DNA of 64,000 nt from Phycisphaeraceae bacterium (lineage in GTDB: Bacteria; Planctomycetota; Phycisphaerae; Phycisphaerales; UBA1924): the NCBI GenBank assembly GCA_020639155.1, contig JACKHF010000001.1:2046001-2110000 (forward strand), in the 5' to 3' direction. The position numbers were made by a program, and so were the translations under genes. The notes beneath the pieces are model-generated. The model saw nothing but the letters and a program-made list of their open reading frames with translations. It ran no database searches and was not told where the DNA came from. This document shows positions 1 through 8,551 of this stretch, piece by piece. Numbering within the stretch: the stretch's first letter is position 1; the number at the start of each line of letters is the position of its first letter.

Positions 1-1782
1 ATTCTGGAGTGACAGTTCCACTTCTACGGGCTCGAGAGGCAGTGGGAGCAGCTTTGCGGGCTTTGCTGTGAGGCGAAGAAATCGTCCAGGCGCCTGCACA
101 AGCTCGTCAACCCACTTGGGGATTGAGTTGTACAACGTATCAAGTGCCGAGGCATATGGTGTCAGCGGAAGGGTTGCGAACTCGGGATGTTCCTGCAGCA
201 GCATCGTACGAGCCCAAGCGCCCGGAAGTGATGCGGGATTGCCAAGCGCTGTGCGCGTCAGCAGTGTGTTGCGAAGCTCGGTGTGATCGCCACTACCAAG
301 CTGATCAACTGCAAAGACAGTGATGATCGCTGCGTACGCAAGTCGTTCTCGATGAGGTTCAAGGAGTGCAACGGCATCATTTGGCTGCCCGTTCCGCAGC
401 AGGGCAAGAGCGTTACAAAGCAGGACATAATCGTCCAGTTGTTCATACGCTGCAGCAGAAACGACAACTGCGTCATGTTCAGCAAGTGCCTGCTCAACCC
501 TGGAACCAACGAGCAACTGTGCGAAATGGAGGTCAAGTCTGGCTTTGACAAATGCACCAACGATCTGCTGCAACTGCTCCGGTGTAGCAGGCTGCTTTGT
601 TTGCGGGAGGGGCTGGCCTGACTGCGCGGCGTTGATCTGTCTTTGTGCCAACTCTGCGAGCGCTGTCAGCGATCCGATCGCATCATCCACACTTGCGCCG
701 TCTCCGGCAACTCGTGCAGCAACTGCTCGAAGAATCTCTTCCTCGGGTGTGAGTGTGATGTACTTCGCATCAATCGTCTGTTCTTCGACGGCCAGCAGGG
801 CGAGCTGCTGCTGACGAATGGATGCGAGTCTGCTGTTCGAGAACGTAACGAGCGATCGTGCTCCATTGACCTGCCATTCCATAACTTGTCCGTGGACCAG
901 AACATCTGTCGTAACAGCCTGCCCAAAGGTTTGCGAGAGTGCCATGCCCTTGTTGATCGCGTCGATTGCTGCGTCAAATGATCCGACAGCAGTAAGCTGG
1001 TTTGCGAGCATGTAGCGTACTGCCGGGTTCAGTGGATCAGCAAGAAGAAGGTTGATCAGCAGATCCAGTTTGCCTACCGGATCGTCAATGAGTGACGAGT
1101 AATATGTTTGCGCAACAAGAGCAGCATCAATGTGTGTTGGATCTAGTTCGAGCGATTGTTTCAGGCGTTCGGCAAACCCGTCAATATCACCATTGTCACG
1201 CAGCATGATGGCAGCCTCAAGTGCGAGACGACTTCGTACCTCAGCGGCAATCTTTGCCCTTGCGCTCTCGGTATCGAGCAAACGCGCGTATGCTGCTTTG
1301 CGCTCTTCCACAGTTTGCATCGAGCGCAGATTTGCGCGGATCAGGTGCAGTTGCAGCACTGTGTCCGTAGGATCAAGTTTCAGGAGTTGCCGAGTGAGTT
1401 CAAGCTCTAGCTCGAACTGGCCCGCCGCGGTTGCCGCTCTGAGACGTCGACGGAGAATGGTCTCATTGTCGGGAGCGAGTTCCTGCGCGATACCAAGGAC
1501 GTATGACGTGATGATCTGATCTTCAGGATGTGGGGATGATGTCAGACGAAGATCAATCTCGGCAAGCCTTGTCAGGCTGATACCAGCAAACATATCAGAT
1601 GTCATCCCCTGATATAGAGATGATGTCGCTTGCCCATGTTCCTGTTCAGCACGCGGCCTTGGTCGCTCTTGTGCCAGGGACGGTGTCGCGAAAACTGCAA
1701 TACAGGTCGCCAGAAGTAGACGCGCAGTTATTGCGCGAATGCGAAGAGTTGGTGTAGGCTTTCCGGAGCGGGGTTGTGTCAT
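1..1782 (-). CDS. Secreted helical-repeat (TPR-like) protein, 3' end outside window
   Basis: An uninterrupted frame of 594 codons reads from an ATG at 1782 to the left edge with no stop, so the C-terminus is missing. The first 35 or so residues are a typical signal peptide (basic start, hydrophobic core LLLATCIAVFA, cleavage near SLAQ). The rest is Ala/Leu/Glu-rich and looks all-helical; stretches such as LELDPTHIDAA and LLLADPLNPAVRYMLANQL have the spacing of tetratricopeptide repeats. It lies about 120 bp downstream of rho on the same strand and could be read through from it. No catalytic motif is visible. The signal peptide and repeats are seen; a periplasmic or cell-surface scaffold role is only inferred. 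Confidence 0.75.
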   Translation of the reverse strand, partial: MTQPRSGKPTPTLRIRAITARLLLATCIAVFATPSLAQERPRPRAEQEHGQATSSLYQGMTSDMFAGISLTRLAEIDLRLTSSPHPEDQIITSYVLGIAQELAPDNETILRRRLRAATAAGQFELELELTRQLLKLDPTDTVLQLHLIRANLRSMQTVEERKAAYARLLDTESARAKIAAEVRSRLALEAAIMLRDNGDIDGFAERLKQSLELDPTHIDAALVAQTYYSSLIDDPVGKLDLLINLLLADPLNPAVRYMLANQLTAVGSFDAAIDAINKGMALSQTFGQAVTTDVLVHGQVMEWQVNGARSLVTFSNSRLASIRQQQLALLAVEEQTIDAKYITLTPEEEILRAVAARVAGDGASVDDAIGSLTALAELAQRQINAAQSGQPLPQTKQPATPEQLQQIVGAFVKARLDLHFAQLLVGSRVEQALAEHDAVVVSAAAYEQLDDYVLLCNALALLRNGQPNDAVALLEPHRERLAYAAIITVFAVDQLGSGDHTELRNTLLTRTALGNPASLPGAWARTMLLQEHPEFATLPLTPYASALDTLYNSIPKWVDELVQAPGRFLRLTAKPAKLLPLPLEPVEVELSLQN

Positions 1783-1904
1783 AACGGTCTCTGCATCGGC
1801 CGAAACAGGCTGAGAGGTTCGAATTGCCGGGATCACGAGAAGGTATTCAGGAATACGGGCTTGAGATGGCACATGTTCAGTTGGCACGACTCCGAGACGC
1901 TCGT

Positions 1905-3617
1905 CTACCCAAGTGACATGGTCATCAGGAACTCGGCGTTGGTTTTGACCTTGCTCAAGCGGCTTTTGAGCATTTCCATCGCCTCAACCACGTTCATGTC
2001 GCTGAGCACCTTGCGGAGCCTGTAGACCAGTTCCAGCTCTTTCGGGTCCATGAGGAGTTCCTCGCGGCGGGTGCCCGATGCTGCAATGTCAATGCACGGG
2101 TAGATACGTTTATCCATCAGTTTGCGGTCGAGGTGGAGTTCTGAGTTGCCGGTGCCTTTGAACTCCTCGAAGATCACCTGGTCTGCCTTGGACCCAGTGT
2201 CGACAAGGGCGGTACCGATGATGGTGAGTGAGCCTCCGCCCTCGATCGCGCGAGCCGAGCCGAAAAACTTCTTGGGGCGCTGGAGCGCATTGGAATCGAT
2301 ACCGCCGGTCATGATCTTGCCGGAGTTCGGCTGTTCGGCGTTGTAGGCCCGTCCGAGACGTGTGATCGAGTCGAGCAGGATCACAACGTCATCTCCAAAC
2401 TCCACCATTCGCCGCGCTTTCTCGATAACCATCTCAGCGACCTGCACGTGCCGCGTCGATGGCTCGTCGAATGTTGATGCAACAACCTCGACACCCTTTG
2501 CGACGTGGCGTTTGAAGTCGGTGACTTCTTCCGGTCGTTCGTCAACCAGCAGCACAATGATCTTGACATCGGGATAGTTCTTGCTGATCGCCTGCGTCAT
2601 CTTCTGCATCAGCACGGTCTTGCCTGTGCGTGGTGGTGCAACGATGAGTGCGCGCTGTCCTTTTCCAATTGGAGCAACAAGATCGATGATGCGGCACTCG
2701 ATACTGTCGGGTGTTGTTTCGAGGACAAACCGTTCCTCGGGATGCAGAGGCGTGAGATCCTCGAAGGGGACGATCTTGCCAACTTCTTTATGTGGCTTGC
2801 CGTTGATGGTGTCAACACGGAGCAGCGCGAAGTAGCGTTCGCTTTCTTTCGGCGGACGGATGAGTCCCTTGACAACCATGCCACGACGAAGCCCGAACCT
2901 GCGCACCTGTGAGGGCGAGACATAGATGTCGTCAGGGCTGTGGAGGTAGCTGGATTCTGGATTGCGCAGGAATCCAAATCCATCCTGCATGATTTCCAGC
3001 GTTCCCTCGCCCATCATCAGGCCCTGCGCGGCAGCACGGGCCTTCAGAAGCGTAATGACCAGTTCATGGCGGGTCAGTTCGGCGTCCTCTTCGAGTCCTT
3101 CTTTCTTCGCAAGCTGGCGAAGATCATCCATGTCCATCTTCTGGAGCATGTTGACGTCAAGCGCGTCCGTCTCTCCTGACCCTGCGGCAACGATGCGCTC
3201 GATCTCGGCTGCTTCGCGCTCGAGTTCCTCATCCGATGGCAGACGCGAGTAATCGATCGTGGGTGATCGCATGCTCGGGCGCTTGGGACGCATGTGCTGC
3301 TGCTGCGGTCCGCGATTGGTGTTCTGTCCGTTTGGTGGTGCACCATTCGGCGTTTCAGCGCTGTTGCGCTGCTTATTACGACGACGACGACGGCGGCGGC
3401 CTGTGTTCACCCCTTCTGAAGATTCCCCATGAGAACCATTGGTGTCAGCACCTGCATCGTGTGCAGGTACCGGCTGCTCCTGAACAGCCGCAGCCTTGGG
3501 CTCGGGCTTTGACTCGACCACTGGGGTCTCGGATGCTGATAGGTCAGCATCGCCCTCGGCCTTCTTGGTGCTGCGTTTGCGAGTGGTTTTTTTCTTTGTT
3601 GTTGTCGTACGAGCCAT
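1905..3617 (-). CDS. rho: Transcription termination factor Rho
   Basis: 570 residues against about 420 in E. coli. Rho is the hexameric RNA-dependent ATPase that ends transcription. The N-terminal ~145 residues are an extra low-complexity region: Lys/Arg/Thr-rich start, an acidic Pro-rich stretch, then a run of seven arginines. After it come the Rho N-terminal helical domain (MDMDDLRQLAKKEGL), the cold-shock RNA-binding fold (GTLEIMQDGFGFLR) and the ATPase core with Walker A (APPRTGKTVL), Walker B (DDVVILLDSITR) and the RAYN segment just after it. Start ATG at 3617 fits the basic N-terminus. The 420 bp upstream hold no gene and may be its promoter and leader. Identification is secure; the purpose of the extension is unknown. 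Confidence 0.98.
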   Translation of the reverse strand: MARTTTTKKKTTRKRSTKKAEGDADLSASETPVVESKPEPKAAAVQEQPVPAHDAGADTNGSHGESSEGVNTGRRRRRRRNKQRNSAETPNGAPPNGQNTNRGPQQQHMRPKRPSMRSPTIDYSRLPSDEELEREAAEIERIVAAGSGETDALDVNMLQKMDMDDLRQLAKKEGLEEDAELTRHELVITLLKARAAAQGLMMGEGTLEIMQDGFGFLRNPESSYLHSPDDIYVSPSQVRRFGLRRGMVVKGLIRPPKESERYFALLRVDTINGKPHKEVGKIVPFEDLTPLHPEERFVLETTPDSIECRIIDLVAPIGKGQRALIVAPPRTGKTVLMQKMTQAISKNYPDVKIIVLLVDERPEEVTDFKRHVAKGVEVVASTFDEPSTRHVQVAEMVIEKARRMVEFGDDVVILLDSITRLGRAYNAEQPNSGKIMTGGIDSNALQRPKKFFGSARAIEGGGSLTIIGTALVDTGSKADQVIFEEFKGTGNSELHLDRKLMDKRIYPCIDIAASGTRREELLMDPKELELVYRLRKVLSDMNVVEAMEMLKSRLSKVKTNAEFLMTMSLG

Positions 3618-4037
3618 GAACTTTGCTCACAGAATGGACCGCGAACTCGCCCTGCAAGGGGCGACAGAGTTGCGATGTCTGCATGGGGTTCGAATGCTTG
3701 CGAAGAACACGCAAGCCACATCATGACAAAGCGGATCGGAACCATCCAGCGCTGCCGCGTGAATCAGGTCGCGGCGTGCCCGTGAGAGCACAAAGAAACA
3801 CGCTGATGGAGGAAAAGGATATTCGCATCGCACCCTGCGTCTGCGAACGGCTGAATCCTACGCCCCGCAACTGCCCGAGGCGAGACTGGGAATGCCCAGC
3901 AAATCGACAAACCACTGGCTGGGACGAAAGTGCGTTCTCAGCGTGATAATGGGGGTTGCCTGCGTGTATTTCCAACTGCGGGCTATTCTCCGATCGGATC
4001 AACCAGTAAGTCGGCTTGATTGTTCCCGCATTGAATT
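3618..4037. other. Gene-free stretch upstream of rho
   Basis: No convincing gene in these 420 bp: the frames present are short, lack recognisable motifs and have no good ribosome site. A 10-bp perfect palindrome TCCGATCGGA sits at 3989-3998. The stretch probably carries the end of the coaE transcript and the promoter and leader of rho. In E. coli rho is autoregulated through its leader; nothing here proves the same. Confidence 0.5.
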
Positions 4038-5192
4038 TTAGCTCTTGGTCGCTGCCAATGCTTTCAGCACGCGTTCAGCTGCGTGCCGCAGGTCTGTTTG
4101 AGTTACATGATCCGAGTTCTCAATGACAAATCTGCATCGTTCGCGCTTCTGTTGAAGTGGCATTTGAGCGGATTCACGTCGGGCAAGATCGTCCTCGGTC
4201 CAGTGACGGGATCGTTTCACGCGCTCAAGACGTGTTTCTTGCGGGCAATCAACGAAGACGACCGCATCGCATTCCTTGTCAACTCCTGCCTCAAAGAGCA
4301 GCGGTGCATCAACGACAACTGCACGAGCTTGCGATTCTGCGAGAAGTGCCGCACGGGCTTTGTGCAGCTTTGGGTGGATGAAGTGTTCAAGCCGCCGTCG
4401 CTGTGTTTCATCATTGAACACAATCGCTGCGACAGCTGCGCGGTTGATTGTTCCGTCCGATGCGAGAATGTCCTTTCCCCACCACGAGACGAGTGTGTCG
4501 ATGGTTGATTGCTGTGCGAGCATCTCGCGTGTCTGTGCATCCGAATCTGAGATCACACACCCCAGATCTGCAAAGGCTCTCGCAACGGTAGACTTGCCCG
4601 AACCGATACCACCCGCAAGCCCGATGACAGGTGGTCGCTTGTGCGTCGTGGGTTCTTGTGCTTTGGCGCTCATTAAGACAACAGTACGGGTTCCTGTGCC
4701 CATCATTCTTCGCAACGCACGTTCAATCCGCTGCCATGAATCAAGACTCCGCAGCGTGACTGTTCTTCCTGATGCGGTTGAGACAGTGACGCTCGCAAGC
4801 CCGAAAATACGTTCAAAGACGGATTGTCGAGACACCACATCCTGCATCCGGTCTGTTGGAACGGCGACATGTACTCGTCTTAGAACCCCAGCCGAGAGTC
4901 GCAATGTCCCCGAACTGAACTCGTACCTGATACAGAGCCAGCGAAAAAGCGTATACAGCAGCACGCACGCGCACGCAACAATCAAAGTGACGTGGAGCTT
5001 GCTCCGCAGTGAGGATGGACTTCCAAGTTCATCGAGTTGCTCCATCTGATTTGTGAGTTGTGGAACGAGTCGCAAGCATGCGAAGCCGATCGCGTAGCAC
5101 ACACAAGTGAGAAACCATTGTGCAAGCAGCCATGCTGCAGCGGGCCTTGTCACCGCGCGCACCCCCGCCAGTCGCGCGGTGCGATTGCTCAT
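4038..5192 (-). CDS. coaE: Membrane-anchored PH domain fused to dephospho-CoA kinase
   Basis: 384 residues in one frame, roughly twice the ~200 of an ordinary CoaE. Residues ~20-42 and ~66-88 are two transmembrane segments. Residues ~90-162 match a bacterial PH domain of the YdbS/YdbT (DUF304, bPH_2) kind: RLSAGVLRRVHVAVPTDRMQ, then the FERIFGLASV and VTVSTASG signatures. From ~187 follows a complete CoaE with P-loop GGIGSGKS (194-201), the VISDSDA segment and VVDAPLLFEAG. CoaE phosphorylates dephospho-CoA, the last step of CoA synthesis. The start overlaps the stop of hpt by 4 bp, so the two are probably translationally coupled. A Met at ~174 could start a kinase-only form, but no stop separates the halves. 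Domains are seen; membrane localisation of the kinase is inferred. Confidence 0.92.
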   Translation of the reverse strand: MSNRTARLAGVRAVTRPAAAWLLAQWFLTCVCYAIGFACLRLVPQLTNQMEQLDELGSPSSLRSKLHVTLIVACACVLLYTLFRWLCIRYEFSSGTLRLSAGVLRRVHVAVPTDRMQDVVSRQSVFERIFGLASVTVSTASGRTVTLRSLDSWQRIERALRRMMGTGTRTVVLMSAKAQEPTTHKRPPVIGLAGGIGSGKSTVARAFADLGCVISDSDAQTREMLAQQSTIDTLVSWWGKDILASDGTINRAAVAAIVFNDETQRRRLEHFIHPKLHKARAALLAESQARAVVVDAPLLFEAGVDKECDAVVFVDCPQETRLERVKRSRHWTEDDLARRESAQMPLQQKRERCRFVIENSDHVTQTDLRHAAERVLKALAATKS

Positions 5193-5830
5193 GACGAGGT
5201 ATCCGATGTTGCGCTGTCAAGAGAGGCAAAGTTGTCTGGAAGCCTTCGCACTTCCGGGAGATTTCGAAACCTGTCGGCGAAGTCGAGCCCGTATCCTACG
5301 ACAAAGACATTTGGGATCTCGAATCCAACGTAATCCGCGTGGATATCTGCTGCACGCTTGGCGCCCGGCTTATCCAGCAGCACGCATGTGCGCAGGCTTG
5401 CTGGTGATTGCTGCGATATCAGCGTGCGTACCAGTTCGAGTGTCCTACCCGAGTCGAGCACATCGTCAATGACAAGCACGTGTGCGCCGCCGAGATTGCT
5501 CGGCAGTTCGCTCTGGAGTGTGGCGCCGCGCGACTCCATCGATGTGCCTGGATAACTCGTGACACCGACAATGCCAATGCTCATGTCGATCGGCATTGCT
5601 CGGATCAGGTCTGCTGTGAACACCATGGCGCCTGTCATCACGGGCACAATGACAACCGGGCCGGGCGTTCTTCCAACATCCTGAGCGATGTCAGTTGCTA
5701 CCTGCCTGCCAAGATCTTTCACACGGTTCTGGATCTCATGTGCAGGAATCAGCACAGTGCCGAATCCATTGCTGTGGGCATCAACAGCTTGGTGAGGTTC
5801 TGGTGAAGGGGTTGTCTCGTCAGCAGACAT
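5189..5830 (-). CDS. hpt: Hypoxanthine phosphoribosyltransferase
   Basis: 213 residues. Purine-salvage enzyme making IMP or GMP from hypoxanthine or guanine plus PRPP. The PRPP-binding loop VLVIDDVLDSGRT lies at ~118-130, preceded by the VPVMTGAMVF segment typical of HPRT and followed by the C-terminal VGYGLDFADRFRNLP signature. The first ~22 residues are an unstructured extension, so a later start is conceivable, but no better Met is present. Its TGA stop overlaps the ATG of the PH-CoaE gene, giving a two-gene unit linking purine salvage and CoA synthesis, both of which use nucleotides. Confidence 0.95.
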   Translation of the reverse strand: MSADETTPSPEPHQAVDAHSNGFGTVLIPAHEIQNRVKDLGRQVATDIAQDVGRTPGPVVIVPVMTGAMVFTADLIRAMPIDMSIGIVGVTSYPGTSMESRGATLQSELPSNLGGAHVLVIDDVLDSGRTLELVRTLISQQSPASLRTCVLLDKPGAKRAADIHADYVGFEIPNVFVVGYGLDFADRFRNLPEVRRLPDNFASLDSATSDTSS

Positions 5831-5874
5831 TGTGATCGCAAAGCATACACGATTCAGCCTGTTGGTTCGATCGT

Positions 5875-5916
5875 GAAAAAAAGAACACCCCGAACCGTGA
5901 ACAGCCCGGGGTGCTG
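5875..5916 (-). terminator. Rho-independent terminator of the anchor-B gene
   Basis: Read on the minus strand: stem GCACCCCG, a loop of about 14 nt, CGGGGTGT, then TTCTTTTTTT. It begins about 20 bp after the stop of the choice-of-anchor B gene, which therefore probably ends its transcript here, separating it from hpt. Confidence 0.85.
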
Positions 5917-5936
5917 GGAAGTAGCAGATTTTTATT

Positions 5937-7223
5937 TTACTTGGCGATGCTGGAGACAGCGACCGCCTTGGCGTCGCTCAGGGCATCAACCTTCAGAACG
6001 AAGAGTCCTCGCTCGATATCGGACACGATGACTGTGCCTGACGGGAAGAACGGGTACACGCTCCATGCGCCGTTGAACTGCGCCTTGTCATTTGAGGGGT
6101 AAGAATCGAAGTAAGCGATCTGGGTCGGCTCAGCCGGGTTTGACGCATCAAACACACGAAGCCCGGAGCGGTAGTTCGCTTCAAAGACCAGACCATCTCT
6201 TACATATAGATTGTGGTCGATCGCATCGACACCGGAGGAGAAGTTGCCGACGAACACCGGATTCTCAACGTCTGAGACGTCAAATACACGCGTGCGGGTT
6301 GTGTACCCGTATGCCTCTTCGTCAAGTTCGTCGTTCACATAGAGGTACTGCTTGTCCTCGGTCAGCCAGCACTGGTGAGAGTACTGGTCATTTTCCCAGA
6401 ATCCTGTGCTGATGGTGTGCATGTTGTTTTTGTCGGTGACGTCAACGATGCGCAGACCCGTGTCGCCCGAGCCGTTACCGAAACCACTCGCACAGAACGC
6501 GATCTCACGACCCGCGAACTTGCCTTCTGTATAGGAGACAATCTGTGCATCGTGGACGTACATGTCTGACCACGCGCCGACGATGGTTGGATTCTCGGGG
6601 TCTTCAATGCTGAGTGCGACGAGACCGCCATTAGCGAAGTTGGCACCGCACAGATACAGGTAGCCTGAATCTGTGTTTGCAGCGATATTGTGTGTTGTGG
6701 AGTGGCCTGCCTGCGACTTGTTCTTGACGTGGCGAACTTCTCCATTGTCAATGTTGGACAGGTCAACGACCTGCACGCCAGCGCCACCCTCGGACACGCC
6801 ATAGGCGTAGTGGCCGACAACCTTGATGTCGTGCCAGACGCTGGAGGGACCTTCAACGTAGCCGACGATCACGGGTGCATCAGGCTGGGTGATCTCAACA
6901 AACCCAAACCCTTTCTCAAGACCCATGATCGCGTATTCGCGACCGGATGGCGAGACGTATCCCCAGCAGTCGTTGCCTGCAGCGTTATCGTTGGGGAACG
7001 AGTTCAGGGGAAGCCACGCAAGAAGTTCGGTGTTACTTGCAGCAAACGCTTCTGCGGGCTCATCATCAAATGCTGCACGGAACATCGGTGCATGCACAGG
7101 GCGCTCACGCGCGAGCAACTTCTTGTTGCCGTCATCCGCAGTCGAAGATGTGACAAACGTGCCGCCTGCGAGAACCGCGAGCAGGGCAGCGGCGGAAAGT
7201 GCGTTGCGTGTCTTCATGTGCAT
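5937..7223 (-). CDS. Secreted choice-of-anchor B (LVIVD-repeat) protein
   Basis: 428 residues with a Sec signal peptide (TRNALSAAALLAVLAGGTFV). The mature part contains repeated beta-propeller-like blades with motifs such as GLRIVDVTDKNN, GVQVVDLSNIDN and GLRVFDASNPAEP, the pattern of LVIVD repeats in the choice-of-anchor B family. Further family marks are the CWGYVSPSGREYAIMG opening and a THNIAAN motif. Family members are exported or surface proteins of unknown function; no C-terminal anchor is visible. ATG at 7223 or the in-frame ATG six bases downstream (MKTR) may be the start. A strong terminator follows. Confidence 0.85.
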   Translation of the reverse strand: MHMKTRNALSAAALLAVLAGGTFVTSSTADDGNKKLLARERPVHAPMFRAAFDDEPAEAFAASNTELLAWLPLNSFPNDNAAGNDCWGYVSPSGREYAIMGLEKGFGFVEITQPDAPVIVGYVEGPSSVWHDIKVVGHYAYGVSEGGAGVQVVDLSNIDNGEVRHVKNKSQAGHSTTHNIAANTDSGYLYLCGANFANGGLVALSIEDPENPTIVGAWSDMYVHDAQIVSYTEGKFAGREIAFCASGFGNGSGDTGLRIVDVTDKNNMHTISTGFWENDQYSHQCWLTEDKQYLYVNDELDEEAYGYTTRTRVFDVSDVENPVFVGNFSSGVDAIDHNLYVRDGLVFEANYRSGLRVFDASNPAEPTQIAYFDSYPSNDKAQFNGAWSVYPFFPSGTVIVSDIERGLFVLKVDALSDAKAVAVSSIAK

Positions 7224-7597
7224 CGTCCTTTCGTGATGCGATTGCGTGTGGGCCGGCTCCGGTCACTCTTTGTGGGGAAATCAGCTTCACTGTTCCATAT
7301 ATCGTCCGACAGATTGTACGACTGAGGCGAACTGCCGCAATCGATACGACCGGAATGGGCAGAGCCGGAGAAAGCCCATCCATACATGAGTATAACGGAA
7401 CATCGGAACAGTTGCAGCCGAAAATTTGTTCCAGACCTCGGTGTCATGAATATGCTGACGTTTGATTCTGGAGTATCGGATCGGATTTTCCGATCAAATA
7501 CCAAACATTTCGGCGTCGCTGTTTGTGATATGACGATTCAGTCTGTCTGCTGCATCAGAAACCAAAGGTGACCAACGATCGCCACTGGAGTGCGTTC
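7224..7597. other. Divergent intergenic region
   Basis: 374 bp between two divergently read secreted-protein genes, so it should hold both promoters. I see no clear consensus -35/-10 pair. A perfect 7-bp inverted repeat GATCGGA/TCCGATC (3-bp loop) lies at 7479-7495, about 100 bp before the plus-strand gene, and could be an operator. The stretch is more AT-rich than the flanking genes. Confidence 0.4.
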
Positions 7598-8428
7598 ATG
7601 ATGACAAAGTTTTCCACATTGCTGAAACGCAGCGTTGCCCTCAGCTTGGTTGCGATGGGACTCGGTGCTGCGTTGCCGCAAACAGCTCAGGCGCAAGGCG
7701 GGCTGTTCCTGATTGATGACAGCTTCCAGCCGCATGTGAAGGTGTCTTGGCCGACGATCGATGGCGAGGACATCGTGATCGAGCGCGACATGCCGTACGC
7801 CGGTGCGACGGACCTTGTCGATGTTGGGCACAACATCCGCTTCTACACCACAGTTGGTGGCACGCGTCTGACCAGTGGCGCGGGACATCCCGATGGCGCA
7901 ATTGTGCGAAGCGGTTTGTACAAGGTCGATCCGGTCAAGCCGTTGTTCGAACGCATCACCGAGGACGGAGTTGTCACGATCGAGATGTCCAACGTGAAGT
8001 TCAATCAGCCTGCAGGGCCGCATGAGGGCACGGTGCTTCACCATCTCAAGTACACGCTTGCAGATATTGCGTCGTGCGGGCTCTCGGCGAGCGCGATGGA
8101 TCAGTACAACACGCAGGATCCAAAGGACACGATGAAGGACAAGATCTCTGACGTGAATGGCAGGCTTGGTGCGCTCGATGGTGACACAAGCAAGGGGCAC
8201 GGGTCCGCGAAGCTCACACTGGAAGATGACGGCACTATTACCTGTGTCGTGAAAGTTCCCTACGCGTACTTCCGTCATGTGCGCGATCCGTGGCAGCGCA
8301 CAACGCCAGGCACGTTCTTTGAGCCGTACCACTTCCACGTGGAGTTCGAATCGCTTCCCACGAAGGTGCTGAAGGAACTCGAAGCGGAAGAGGCAACGCG
8401 GGACGCAGATACAACAGCCGAGTCGTAA
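7598..8428 (+). CDS. Secreted protein of unknown function
   Basis: 276 residues from ATG 7598, preceded by GGAG at a good distance. An upstream GTG in the same frame (7568) would put a polar stretch before the signal peptide and is less likely. Signal peptide: KRSVALSLVAMGLGAALP with cleavage near AQAQ. The mature protein is predicted rich in beta strands (DGEDIVIERDMPY, RFYTTVGGTRLT) and ends in an acidic Glu/Asp/Thr tail. I do not recognise a family. A hairpin follows the stop. Confidence 0.8.
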   Translation: MMTKFSTLLKRSVALSLVAMGLGAALPQTAQAQGGLFLIDDSFQPHVKVSWPTIDGEDIVIERDMPYAGATDLVDVGHNIRFYTTVGGTRLTSGAGHPDGAIVRSGLYKVDPVKPLFERITEDGVVTIEMSNVKFNQPAGPHEGTVLHHLKYTLADIASCGLSASAMDQYNTQDPKDTMKDKISDVNGRLGALDGDTSKGHGSAKLTLEDDGTITCVVKVPYAYFRHVRDPWQRTTPGTFFEPYHFHVEFESLPTKVLKELEAEEATRDADTTAES

Positions 8429-8456
8429 CTTTCACTCTGATAACGCGCAAACAAGT

Positions 8457-8494
8457 CAGCCCGCATCTTCACAACTGTGTGTCGATGCGGGCTG
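8457..8494 (+). terminator. Hairpin after the secreted-protein gene
   Basis: Perfect 10-bp stem AGCCCGCATC/GATGCGGGCT around a 15-nt loop, about 30 bp after the stop at 8428. The following bases are GT-rich rather than a clean T run, so it is a probable but imperfect terminator. It may also serve the convergent M32 peptidase gene. Confidence 0.6.
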
Positions 8495-8551
8495 TTGTGT
8501 TGGGGTTGCTCGAAGTGCATGGCACAACGAGCGATAGCTGCAGATATTGCT

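Noticed and set aside
3680..3720. GGTTCGAAT resembling a tRNA T-loop
   Set aside because: No matching acceptor, D or anticodon arms around it.
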